Assembly: GCA_964575675.1 (NCBI GenBank)
Contig: CAZNRY010000025.1
Coordinates: forward strand, 1-29,600
Origin: CAZNRY01 sp964575675
Lineage (GTDB): Bacteria; Eisenbacteria; RBG-16-71-46; CAIMUX01; VGJL01
Reading direction: 5' to 3'
Length of the DNA: 29,600 bases
Part shown: piece by piece, positions 7,506 through 15,162 of the stretch
How positions within the stretch are numbered: position 1 is the first letter of the stretch
Layout of the letters: each line of letters opens with the position of its first letter
Position numbers and translations under genes: made by a program
The notes under the pieces: generated by a model
Database searches by the model: none
What the model was told of the DNA's origin: nothing
Seen by the model: only the letters and a program-made list of their open reading frames with translations

Positions 7506-8813
7506 CTAACGGCCACGTCTCATTCCTCCCGGCGCGAAGTGGTTGACCTGCCCCTGGCTCGGTGCTCCGGCCGTCTGGAAGCTTCCGCCGACGACGACCT
7601 GCATCCCCTCGGACAGAGAATCGGAAGTCACGGCGGCGTAAGTCCCATCGCTGAGTCCCAATCCGACCGAGACCTTCCGCAGTTGCGAGCCATCCTTCAG
7701 CACGTAGACGGTCCCGCGCAGGGGAGCGCCGGGGGCGGACAGCGCCGCATCGCCCCGGGCGACTTCGGCGGCTTGACCCGCGCCGCGGCCTCCCTGCATC
7801 GCCGGCCTCGAGCCGCCCGATGCCTGCCCCTGCCGCGCGCCTTTGGCGCCGCTCGCCTGCGCGGAGGCGCCGCCCTCGCGTGCGCGGACTCCCGCGGGGT
7901 CCGGATGGAACTTGAGCGCCGAGGATGGGACCCTGAGCACGTCCCGCGCCTCCTCGATGAGGAACGTCGCGTTCGCCGTCATCCCGGGGAGAAGCCGTAG
8001 GTCGGGGTTCGGAACGCGGACGACCACCGTATAGGAGACGACGTTCTGCTCGGTCTTCGGGGCGAGACGGATCTGCCGGACTTCGCCCGCGAACGTCCTT
8101 TCCGGGAAGGCATCGACCGTGAAGGTGACCGCTTGACCGACGCGGATCATCCCGATGTCGGCCTCGTCGACCGACGCCTCGAGCTGCATCTGCGTGAGAT
8201 CCTGGGCGATCGTGAAGAGCGTTGGGGCCGAGAGCGACGCCGCGACGGTCTGGCCGACGTCGACGTCCCGCGAGACGACGATCCCGTCGATCGGGGATGC
8301 GATGGTCGCATAGGCGAGGTTCGTCTTGGCGCGGGTCAGTGCCGCCTCGGCCGATTTGACCGAAGCTCGCGCCGCATCGAGCGCGGTCTCGGCCGCGTCG
8401 ATGTCGGCCTGAGAGGCGAGGCCCTGCTGCTTCAGCGGTTCCTGCCGCGCCATGTCCCGCTCGGCCTGGCGCTGTGTCACGCGCGCCTTCTCGAGGTCGG
8501 CTTCGCTCTGGGCGACCTGTGCCTTGAGGAAGGTCGGATCGATGAGGGCGAGGACTTCCCCCTTTCTGACCTGGCTGTTGAAGTCCGCATAGAGGGCGTT
8601 GATCGTCCCAGAGATCTGGCTGCCGACCTGGACGGTGGTCACGGCGTCTAGGGTTCCGGTCGCCGAGACCTGGACCCGGACGTCGCCGCGCTGGATCGCT
8701 TCAGTTCGGTAGGGGGATGCTTGGCCGCGTCCCCTGGGGACGACCCAGACGAACACGACGACGGCGAGGGCCAGCAAGGCCGCGGCCAGTATGGCCCAGC
8801 TCCGCTTACGCAT
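7506..8813 (-). CDS. MacA-type periplasmic adaptor (HlyD/RND membrane-fusion family)
   Basis: This is the periplasmic adaptor linking the MacB-type pump to an outer-membrane channel, 435 residues. An N-terminal membrane anchor is followed by a lipoyl/barrel-sandwich half (VGSQISGTINALY...VRKGEVLALID), an alpha-helical hairpin around residues 95-175, the second lipoyl half (ASPIDGIVVSRDVDVGQTV) and a beta-barrel domain. Before the last strands there is an Ala/Gly/Gln-rich low-complexity insert of about 60 residues (coding 7719-7900), unusual for MacA. ATG at 8813 is chosen because AGGAGGT lies 7 bases upstream; the in-frame ATG at 8834 would put that site inside the gene. No TolC homologue lies in the window, so the channel must be encoded elsewhere. 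Confidence 0.9.
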   Translation of the reverse strand: MRKRSWAILAAALLALAVVVFVWVVPRGRGQASPYRTEAIQRGDVRVQVSATGTLDAVTTVQVGSQISGTINALYADFNSQVRKGEVLALIDPTFLKAQVAQSEADLEKARVTQRQAERDMARQEPLKQQGLASQADIDAAETALDAARASVKSAEAALTRAKTNLAYATIASPIDGIVVSRDVDVGQTVAASLSAPTLFTIAQDLTQMQLEASVDEADIGMIRVGQAVTFTVDAFPERTFAGEVRQIRLAPKTEQNVVSYTVVVRVPNPDLRLLPGMTANATFLIEEARDVLRVPSSALKFHPDPAGVRAREGGASAQASGAKGARQGQASGGSRPAMQGGRGAGQAAEVARGDAALSAPGAPLRGTVYVLKDGSQLRKVSVGLGLSDGTYAAVTSDSLSEGMQVVVGGSFQTAGAPSQGQVNHFAPGGMRRGR

Positions 8814-8857
8814 CACGACCACCTCCTCCGACATTGCATGAATCGCGCGGGGATCGC

Positions 8858-8884
8858 GGATCGGGGAGGCGCGCTCCCCGATCC
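8858..8884 (-). terminator. Intercistronic hairpin between the FKBP and adaptor genes
   Basis: A perfect 11-bp stem (GGATCGGGGAG / CTCCCCGATCC) closes a 5-base loop. It lies between the PPIase stop at 8899 and the adaptor start at 8813. No T-tract follows on the minus strand, so it may act as an attenuator, RNA-stability hairpin or weak terminator rather than a full stop. Confidence 0.5.
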
Positions 8885-8898
8885 GAAGGGGAGTTCCG

Positions 8899-9471
8899 TC
8901 ATTGAACTCCTAGGAGCTCGACGTCAAAGGTCAACTCCGCATTGGGGGGAATGACGCCGCTCGCTCCCCGAGTTCCGTAGGCCAGACTGGACGGGATGAT
9001 CAACCTCCGCTTGCCGCCCACCTTCATCGTGGCCACGCCCTCATCCCATCCCTTGATGACCCGCCCCTCACCGAGGGTGAAGCGGAAGGGCTGGCCGCGA
9101 TCGAGGGAGCTGTCGAACTTCGTGCCGTCCTTTAGCCACCCGGTGTAGTGGACGGTCACCATTTGTCCCGCCTGGGGGGCTGCGCCGGCGCCGGCGGCGA
9201 GGTCGATGTATTTCAGTCCCGAGGTGGTCGTGATCGCGTTCTGATCCTGCACGGGGGGCATCTCCTTTGGAGCGGCCGGCGGTGTCGCCTGGGGCTTTGC
9301 CGCCTGGGGCGCCGCCGCCGGCGTTTGGGCAGCTTGGGGTTTCTTCTCTTCCTGCGAGGCCATCGTTCCCGAGCCTGGTTTCGGGTTGCCGCACCCCGCG
9401 AGCGTCAGGGCGGCGGCGAGGACCCAGATCGAGGACAGCCAATGGGGAACCATCTGATGGAAGCGGTTCAT
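8899..9471 (-). CDS. FKBP-type peptidyl-prolyl cis-trans isomerase, lipoprotein
   Basis: This is an envelope-attached proline isomerase of 190 residues. A signal peptide ends in the lipobox LTLAGC (Cys at about residue 27). A Gln/Ala/Pro-rich linker of about 50 residues follows, then a single FKBP domain with VTVHYTGWLKDGTKFDSS, the G.VIKGWDEG motif, IPSSLAYG and IPPNAELTFDVELL, so the active-site shell is intact. The start at 9471 has AAGGAGGAG upstream; an in-frame ATG at 9552 would place the signal peptide internally. It precedes the MacA/MacB-type genes on the same strand, separated by a strong hairpin. It may assist folding of secreted proteins, which is inference. Confidence 0.92.
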   Translation of the reverse strand: MNRFHQMVPHWLSSIWVLAAALTLAGCGNPKPGSGTMASQEEKKPQAAQTPAAAPQAAKPQATPPAAPKEMPPVQDQNAITTTSGLKYIDLAAGAGAAPQAGQMVTVHYTGWLKDGTKFDSSLDRGQPFRFTLGEGRVIKGWDEGVATMKVGGKRRLIIPSSLAYGTRGASGVIPPNAELTFDVELLGVQ

Positions 9472-9550
9472 TCCGGAATCTCCTCCTTGCGGATGCGAAG
9501 CGCCGATTGGGCCCAAGTGAGTGAAACAGCCAACCAACGAGCAAAGGTCC

Positions 9551-9579
9551 ATGATCTACTCCGCATCCCGGAGGGTCAA
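9551..9579 (-). promoter_or_regulatory. Putative promoter for the FKBP lipoprotein gene
   Basis: Reading the minus strand, TTGACC (9579-9574) and GATCAT (9556-9551) are separated by 17 bases. The first matches the -35 consensus at five of six positions and the second matches the -10 at four of six. Transcription would start about 70 bases upstream of the ATG. Confidence 0.4.
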
Positions 9580-9592
9580 GGTCGGCGACCTT
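9578..9592. promoter_or_regulatory. 15-bp palindrome in the divergent promoter region (possible operator)
   Basis: AAGGTCG-G-CGACCTT is a perfect odd-centred palindrome between the divergent FKBP and M1-peptidase genes. It touches the putative -35 element of the FKBP promoter, a position typical for a repressor or activator site. It is followed on the plus strand by a short T-run. No regulator is identified. Confidence 0.35.
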
Positions 9593-9688
9593 TTCGGTCG
9601 GCCGTTAAGGCGTCTGGTGCTATGATTTAGGAGGGGATTGCGGCCTCCGGCGACTCCTTTGCCCGGCCGCCTCGGACTCGAAGACACC

Positions 9689-9716
9689 GGCCCATGCCGT
9701 TCTCGGCGGATGGGCC
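9689..9716 (+). repeat. Leader hairpin upstream of the M1 peptidase gene
   Basis: GGCCCAT (9689-9695) pairs with ATGGGCC (9710-9716), with an inner CCG/CGG pairing. It ends about 16 bases before the GGAGGAGG ribosome-binding site of the gene starting at 9748. It encloses an in-frame ATG at 9694, which argues against that ATG as the start. Confidence 0.4.
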
Positions 9717-9747
9717 AAGGCAAGGGACATCGCATGGAGGAGGTTCG

Positions 9748-12522
9748 ATGCCGCGGCTTGTGATCCGCCCAGGCGCCGGTTTCCGGCCTGCAGTCGCACT
9801 AGGGCTGGCTCTGCTGGCCCTTTTCCCCGTTTTTTCTGGTCCGAGCGCGGCCGATCCCGTCCTCTATCCGGCCGATCGATCGGGGTGGACCGACCAGGTT
9901 TTTGACGAGCGCGATACCGCGCCCTATCTGTCCTTCCACAAGGCACAGGCCCATCGGGCGTTCGATCGGGCGAAGACGGCTGCGAGGTCCACGGGGAACC
10001 AGGACCTCTACGACGCCCGCTACTACGACCTCGATCTCAATCTAAACCCGACGACGCAGATCCTGACCGGGATCGTCAAGGTGCGGGCGCAGGTGGTGAC
10101 GGGTCCCCTGACCACCCTCGATCTGGACCTCTACAACATCATGACGGTCAGCTCCGTCACCTCCGGGGGCGTACCGGCGACCTTCACCCACGCCGGCGAC
10201 GTTCTGACGGTCAATCTCGATCGCGCCTACGCTACGGGAGAGCTGATCGAAGTCGTCGTCAGCTACAGCGGAAACCCGGAGCCCGGAGGGGCGTTCGGGT
10301 GGGACTCCTACAACGGACAGCCGGTGATCTGGACCCTGAGCGAGGCGTTCGGCGCGCGCTCCTGGTGGCCCTGCAAGGACTGGCCCGAGGACAAGGCTGA
10401 CTCCGTGCAGGTGCGCGTCGTCACGCCGACCGGGCTCATCACGGCCTCGAACGGGACCGTCCGGCAGATGACCGACAACGGTACGAACGCGATCACCGTC
10501 TGGTTCGAGAAGTACCCGATCACGACGTACCTCGTCTCGCTCGCGATCCATCCGTACACGGTCACGACCGACTACTACCATTACTCACCGAGCGACTCGA
10601 TGGAGATCAAGTTCTACGATTACCCCGACCACGCGGCCTCGAATTGGTTGGTCAACGTGAAGGTCAAGGACATGCTCGCCACCTTCGCGGGCCTGTTCGG
10701 CGAGTATCCGTTCCTCGACGAGAAGTACGGCGAAGCGGAGTTCCCCTGGGGCGGAGGGATGGAGCACCAGACCTGCACGAGCCTGGGCGCCTACTACGAG
10801 TACATCGTCGCCCACGAGTTGGCCCATCAGTGGTGGGGCGACATGATCACATGCAGGGACTTCCATCATATCTGGGTCAACGAGGGGTTCGCCACCTACA
10901 GCGAGGCGCTCTGGGCGGAGTCGAACGGGGGAGCGGCTGCGTATCACCAGGACCTGAGCTACAACAAGTACTTCGGCTCCGGGACGATCTACGTTCCCGA
11001 CCTGAGCGACTGGGGTCGCATTTTCCACTGGGGCCTCTCTTACAACAAAGCCTCCTGGGTGCTGCACATGCTGCGCCACGTTCTCGGCGACGCCGACTTC
11101 TTCGCCTCGCTCCAGGCCTTCTACACCCAATACAAGTACTCGGTCGCGACCACGGAAAACTTCCGCGACGTCTGCGAAGGAGTATCAGGCATGGATCTCG
11201 ACTGGTACTTCCAGGAGTGGATCTACGGCGAATACTACCCGGTCTACATGTACAACTACGCGGTGATCCCGGAGGCCGGTGGCTACGACGTCGCCGTTAC
11301 GATCCGCCAGACGCAGTCCTGGCAGGTCTTTAGGATGCCGATCGACGTCACGATCACGACGGCGAGCGGGGAGCAGACGTTCGTCGTGGACGACTCCCTC
11401 GCGACGCAGACCTTCACCCTCCACGTATCGGAGCCGCCGCTCTCGTTGAAACTCGACAAAGACGATTGGATCCTGCACCCGATCATCCAGGATCCGTTGA
11501 TCGATCCTCCGTTCGACCGGGGGGTCCTCCTCGTCAACGGTTTGGATTGGACCCACTACGGTACGGAGGTGACGAACGCCTATGCGGCCGAGGCGTTCTG
11601 GGGCGACTACACGATCGATTTCTGGGACACGTTTGACGCCCCCGTAGCCGGATACCCGGCCACCCTTCCGGCGCCGCTCGGTCACGGCACGCCGACGGGG
11701 GATTTCCTGGGCCACTACCGCCATGTGATCTGGGTGAGTGACAACACGAACGGCGACCTCGCGGACTGGCAGGCCAGTCCGATCGCGCCGTATCTGGAGG
11801 CCGGGGGGAACGTCCTTGTCATGACCCGCCAGGGCGACCTGTTCCTGAGCGGGTACCTCGCCCAGTACCTCGGGACCACGTTCTACACGCCGACGAGCAC
11901 GATCAGCGACTGCGTCTCGACCTACACGGGGCTCACGAACATGGCCCGGCTGAACCTGCAGACCTCGGTCGCGACATTCGACATGGCCCTTACTCAGCCC
12001 GAGAGCACCCTTCTCTTCAAGGCCGATGCCGGCTTCACCCCCGACCGGGGGATCGGCGCGTGGCGTAAGCCCGCCGCAGGCGGACTCTATCGTTCGGGAG
12101 GCGCGCAGCTCGTCTTCCTGAGCGGCCGGCCCTATCGCTGGAACTACGCGAACCTCAAGGCCAACGTGATGTACATACTCGGCACGTTCTTCCGCGAGCC
12201 GCTGAATTCGGCGGCCGCGGAGGAGCAGGCGGGGCTTCCCGCCGTGCTGCGTCTCGAGCCGCTTCGGCCAAATCCGACCGGAGGCGCCGCGATGGTGCGC
12301 TTCTCGCTGCCGCGCGCAGAGAACGTGCGTCTTGATCTGCTGGACGTCGCGGGTCGGCGGGTCCGCAGCCTCGCGAGCGGTCTGATGTCCGCCGGTTTGC
12401 ACGCCGTGCCGTGGGACGGCCGGGATTCCGAGGGCCGCCTCGTCCCGGCGGGCGTCTACTGGGCCCGCATCGAGGAGGCGGGAGGAGAGAGGATCTCGCA
12501 GAAGATCACGGTCGTTCGATAG
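9748..12522 (+). CDS. Secreted M1-family (aminopeptidase N-like) metallopeptidase with FlgD-like C-terminal domain
   Basis: This is a large exported zinc peptidase of 924 residues. A signal peptide covers about residues 1-32. The M1 N-terminal beta domain covers roughly 85-300. The catalytic domain has the exopeptidase motif GGGMEH (335-340, in place of GAMEN), HELAH (His356, His360, general base Glu357) and NEG with the third zinc ligand Glu379. A region around 590-800 (GVLLVNGLDW... and GGNVLVMTRQGD) looks like a GATase/ThuA-like alpha-beta domain and is not part of classic M1 enzymes. The last 90 residues (LRPNPTGGAAMVRFSLP... DVAGRRVR... PAGVYWARIE) form the FlgD-like or type IX-style C-terminal module common in FCB bacteria. 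ATG 9748 follows GGAGGAGG closely. It likely acts at the cell surface or outside; substrates are unknown. Confidence 0.92.
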   Translation: MPRLVIRPGAGFRPAVALGLALLALFPVFSGPSAADPVLYPADRSGWTDQVFDERDTAPYLSFHKAQAHRAFDRAKTAARSTGNQDLYDARYYDLDLNLNPTTQILTGIVKVRAQVVTGPLTTLDLDLYNIMTVSSVTSGGVPATFTHAGDVLTVNLDRAYATGELIEVVVSYSGNPEPGGAFGWDSYNGQPVIWTLSEAFGARSWWPCKDWPEDKADSVQVRVVTPTGLITASNGTVRQMTDNGTNAITVWFEKYPITTYLVSLAIHPYTVTTDYYHYSPSDSMEIKFYDYPDHAASNWLVNVKVKDMLATFAGLFGEYPFLDEKYGEAEFPWGGGMEHQTCTSLGAYYEYIVAHELAHQWWGDMITCRDFHHIWVNEGFATYSEALWAESNGGAAAYHQDLSYNKYFGSGTIYVPDLSDWGRIFHWGLSYNKASWVLHMLRHVLGDADFFASLQAFYTQYKYSVATTENFRDVCEGVSGMDLDWYFQEWIYGEYYPVYMYNYAVIPEAGGYDVAVTIRQTQSWQVFRMPIDVTITTASGEQTFVVDDSLATQTFTLHVSEPPLSLKLDKDDWILHPIIQDPLIDPPFDRGVLLVNGLDWTHYGTEVTNAYAAEAFWGDYTIDFWDTFDAPVAGYPATLPAPLGHGTPTGDFLGHYRHVIWVSDNTNGDLADWQASPIAPYLEAGGNVLVMTRQGDLFLSGYLAQYLGTTFYTPTSTISDCVSTYTGLTNMARLNLQTSVATFDMALTQPESTLLFKADAGFTPDRGIGAWRKPAAGGLYRSGGAQLVFLSGRPYRWNYANLKANVMYILGTFFREPLNSAAAEEQAGLPAVLRLEPLRPNPTGGAAMVRFSLPRAENVRLDLLDVAGRRVRSLASGLMSAGLHAVPWDGRDSEGRLVPAGVYWARIEEAGGERISQKITVVR

Positions 12523-12587
12523 AACGATCCGCGTCCGGGGGGTGGGTGCGTGGCTTTTTCGGGCTGCGTGCCCACCTCGCTTGATTG

Positions 12588-12615
12588 CGCCGCGCGGGGG
12601 ATGCGGGGCGCGGCG
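12588..12615 (+). terminator. GC-rich hairpin after the M1 peptidase gene
   Basis: CGCCGCGC (12588-12595) pairs perfectly with GCGCGGCG (12608-12615), about 65 bases after the peptidase stop and before the next promoter. Only a short TT follows, so termination is plausible but not certain. Confidence 0.4.
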
Positions 12616-12646
12616 TTCCAGTGTTCATCGACAAGATGTGCCGCCG

Positions 12647-12675
12647 TTGACACTCGCGCCGTCTCCCCATACGTT
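12647..12675 (+). promoter_or_regulatory. Sigma70-like promoter of the amino-acid importer operon
   Basis: A perfect TTGACA at 12647-12652 is followed after 17 bases by TACGTT at 12670-12675 (three of six -10 positions, including the key TA and final T). The start site would fall near 12682, a few bases before the GGAGG at 12688-12692 and 17 bases before the ATG, giving a very short leader. Confidence 0.6.
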
Positions 12676-12698
12676 CAGACGACGAGCGGAGGACTCTG

Positions 12699-13475
12699 AT
12701 GCTGCGTCCCGTTCCGGTTCTGATCCTGGCCCTCTCGGCGTTCGCCTGCCTCTGGCCGCAGGGTTGCGCCCCTCGATCGGAGGAGACCCTCGCGCGGGCG
12801 CGCCGGCAAGGCGTGCTCAGCGTCGGCACCGACGCGACCTATCCCCCGTTCGAGACGATCAGCACGACGAACGGGGAAGTCGTCGGTTTCGACGCTGATC
12901 TGATGCGGGCGATCGCCGGCGAGCTCGGGGTCAAGGTCGAGTTCCTCGTCGTCCCATTCGACGGGATTCTCGCCGCCTTGAGCGCGGGGAAGTACGATGC
13001 GGTGATCTCGGCCATGACGATCACGGAGGATCGCTCCCGGCATGTTCTCTTCAGCGAACCGTACTATGCGGCCGGGCAATCGATCTGCGTGCGGTCCGAT
13101 AGCCGCATCCAGGGGCTCGCCGAGCTTCCGGGGCACCGTCTGGGCGTCCAGCTCGGGACGACGGGCGAGCGGATGGCGAAGAGCGTCGAACACGCGGAAA
13201 TCGTGAGCTTCGATGCGATCGGCGCCGCGTTCCTCGATCTGCGTATCGGGCGGCTCGATGCCGTGATCTCCGACACGCCGACGGCGGCGCTCTTCGCACG
13301 CGAGCATCCCGAGGTTCGTCTGGTGGGCGAGCCGATCACGCGCGAGTCGTACGGGATCGCCTTCCGCATGCGGGACGAATCGCTCAAGAAGGCGGTCGAC
13401 TCCGCCCTCGGGGACCTGGACCGCGGCGGCAGGCTTCGCGAGCTGCGCCGGCGCTGGGCCCTCGAGGCGCCATAG
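12699..13475 (+). CDS. Polar amino-acid ABC transporter substrate-binding protein
   Basis: This is a family 3 solute-binding protein of 258 residues. A hydrophobic signal peptide contains Cys17 and Cys23 (LWPQGC); the lipobox is not canonical, so lipidation is possible but uncertain. The mature domain opens with VLSVGTDATYPPFE, then GFDADLMRAIAGELG, ISAMTITEDRSRHVLFSEPYY and LGVQLGTTGE, with the amino-acid carboxylate and amine-binding region ending in ISDTPTAALF. This is typical of glutamine, glutamate, histidine or arginine binders; which one cannot be told. GGAGG lies 6 bases upstream of the ATG. It begins a three-gene operon with the permease and ATPase. Confidence 0.92.
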   Translation: MLRPVPVLILALSAFACLWPQGCAPRSEETLARARRQGVLSVGTDATYPPFETISTTNGEVVGFDADLMRAIAGELGVKVEFLVVPFDGILAALSAGKYDAVISAMTITEDRSRHVLFSEPYYAAGQSICVRSDSRIQGLAELPGHRLGVQLGTTGERMAKSVEHAEIVSFDAIGAAFLDLRIGRLDAVISDTPTAALFAREHPEVRLVGEPITRESYGIAFRMRDESLKKAVDSALGDLDRGGRLRELRRRWALEAP

Positions 13476-13488
13476 GGCTCTCCGACGG

Positions 13489-14154
13489 ATGGAATGGGTT
13501 GCGGGGCAGCTCGACCTCTTCGGGAGGATCCTGATCTACCTGCTTCCCGCGGTTCCCCAAACGATCCGCATCTCTCTCGCCTCCTTTGCCTTCGCCCTCA
13601 TGCTCGGGCTCTTGATCGGCATCATGAGGACGAGCCGGCGTCGCTCCCTGCGCGCCTTCGGCGTCGCCTATGTCGACACCCTCCGCGGGATCCCCCTTCT
13701 CGTTCAGGTCTTCTTCCTCTACTTCGGGCTGGGAAGGGTCCTGAACCTGGATCGTTTCGCGGCCGGCGTGATCGCGATCGGCGTCGGCTACAGCGCCTAC
13801 ATCGGCGAGACGGTCCGGGCGGGAATCCAGGCCGTCCCGCAGGGGCAGTGGGAGGCGGCGCGCTCTCTCGGCCTCTCCGACGCGCGGTGCCTGCGGCACG
13901 TTGTTCTGCCGCAGGCGATGCGAATCGTGATTCCCCCGATCCTGAACGACTTCGTCGCCTGCTTGAAGGACTCCTCGCTCGTGTCGATCATCGGGCTGCG
14001 GGAGCTGACCCGCGCGGGCCGCGAGTACTACTCCGCCACCTTCTCGGATTTCCAGACCTGGACGGTCGTCGCGTTGCTGTATCTCGCGATGACCTTGGTT
14101 CTGACCCGGTTGTCCGCTCTCCTCGAACGGCGCCTGCGGCGGGGGGAACGATGA
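13489..14154 (+). CDS. Polar amino-acid ABC transporter permease (HisM/GlnP family)
   Basis: This is the membrane subunit of the amino-acid importer, 221 residues with about five helices. The family motif for docking the ATPase is present as EAARSLGLSD near residue 122 (EAA loop). QTIRISLASFAFALMLG near the N-terminus and DTLRGIPLLVQVFFLYFGLG are standard for the HisM/GlnP group. Only one permease is encoded, so it presumably works as a homodimer. The gene starts 13 bases after the binding-protein stop; no strong ribosome-binding site is visible, suggesting coupling. Confidence 0.92.
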   Translation: MEWVAGQLDLFGRILIYLLPAVPQTIRISLASFAFALMLGLLIGIMRTSRRRSLRAFGVAYVDTLRGIPLLVQVFFLYFGLGRVLNLDRFAAGVIAIGVGYSAYIGETVRAGIQAVPQGQWEAARSLGLSDARCLRHVVLPQAMRIVIPPILNDFVACLKDSSLVSIIGLRELTRAGREYYSATFSDFQTWTVVALLYLAMTLVLTRLSALLERRLRRGER

Positions 14155-14203
14155 TCTTCCGCTCGGCTGGCGGGCTTGGGGTCGAAGGGGCCGGGGCGAT
14201 TCG

Positions 14204-14953
14204 ATGTCGCCCGAAAACGGCGGACGCCTGATGGTCCGCCTCGAGGGGGTCTCGAAGGTCTTCGGCGAGACCGTCGCCGCCCGCCGGGTGAGCTTTCACG
14301 TTCCTCGCGGAACGACGACCGTGTTGATCGGTCCCTCAGGCTCGGGCAAGAGCACCGTCCTTCGGCTGATCAACGGCCTCGAGCGGATGGACGAGGGGCG
14401 CGTGTTCCTGGACGGGACGCCGTTGGATCACGACGGCCGGGCGCTCCACGAGATCCGCGCTGAGACGGGTATGGTTTTCCAGCATTTCCATCTCTTCCCC
14501 CACCTGCGCGTGCTGCGAAACATCTCCCTGGCGCCGGAGGTCGTGCGCCACAGGCCCCGAGCCGAGGTCGAGGAGGAGGCGCGGGTCCTCCTGGCCCGGG
14601 TCGGGCTTTCGGGAAAGGCCGAGAGCTACCCGCGCCAGCTCTCCGGAGGAGAGCAACAGCGGGTAGCGATCGCCCGCGCGCTGGCGATGCGGCCGAAGGT
14701 CCTCCTCTTTGATGAGCCGACTTCCGCCCTCGATCCGGAGATGATCCGCGAGGTTTTGGACGTCATGAGGGACCTCGCGCGGGGAGGGATGACGATGCTC
14801 GTGGCGACCCACGAGATGGGTTTCGCCCGGGAGGTGGCGCAGCAGGTGATCTTCCTCGATCATGGGGAGGTCATCGAGGCCGCCCCGCCCGCGGAGCTGT
14901 TCGATCATCCCCGCGAGCCACGAACCGCGGCGTTTCTTTCGAAGATCCTCTGA
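14204..14953 (+). CDS. Polar amino-acid ABC transporter ATP-binding protein (GlnQ/HisP family)
   Basis: This is the ATPase subunit of the importer, 249 residues. It contains Walker A GPSGSGKST, Q-loop VFQHFHLFPHL, signature LSGGEQQR, Walker B VLLFDEPTSALDPEM and the H-loop THEMGFAREV. These match the GlnQ/HisP branch closely. It lies 49 bases downstream of the permease gene. An in-frame ATG at 14231 (MVRLEGVSKVF) would give a more typical N-terminus, so the start could be nine codons later. It closes the operon. Confidence 0.92.
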   Translation: MSPENGGRLMVRLEGVSKVFGETVAARRVSFHVPRGTTTVLIGPSGSGKSTVLRLINGLERMDEGRVFLDGTPLDHDGRALHEIRAETGMVFQHFHLFPHLRVLRNISLAPEVVRHRPRAEVEEEARVLLARVGLSGKAESYPRQLSGGEQQRVAIARALAMRPKVLLFDEPTSALDPEMIREVLDVMRDLARGGMTMLVATHEMGFAREVAQQVIFLDHGEVIEAAPPAELFDHPREPRTAAFLSKIL

Positions 14954-15100
14954 CGGACCCGGGCATGCGCGGCTGGGAGCAGGGTGGCCATTCGGGGGCC
15001 GTCTCCGTTCGGCGCATGGCGCAGCTCTCTTCGGCGCTCCCCCTGCATGGCCGCAAGGACCCGCAGGCGCCTGCATGATTGGCGGGAATGTCCGCCCGTA

Positions 15101-15138
15101 AACGAAGAGCCCGCCCCCCTGGGGGGCGGGCTCTCGTT
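15101..15138. terminator. Strong hairpin terminator shared by convergent genes
   Basis: GAGCCCGCCCCCC and GGGGGGCGGGCTC pair over 13 bases (the innermost pairs open to form a loop), extended past a bulged A by AACGA/TCGTT. It lies between the amino-acid ATPase (plus, ends 14953) and the secreted GACC-repeat protein (minus, ends 15163), just 24 bases after the latter's stop. T-tracts are short on both sides, but position and stability suit a bidirectional terminator. Confidence 0.7.
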
Positions 15139-15162
15139 AGAAGAGCTAAGTCCTAGGAAGGA

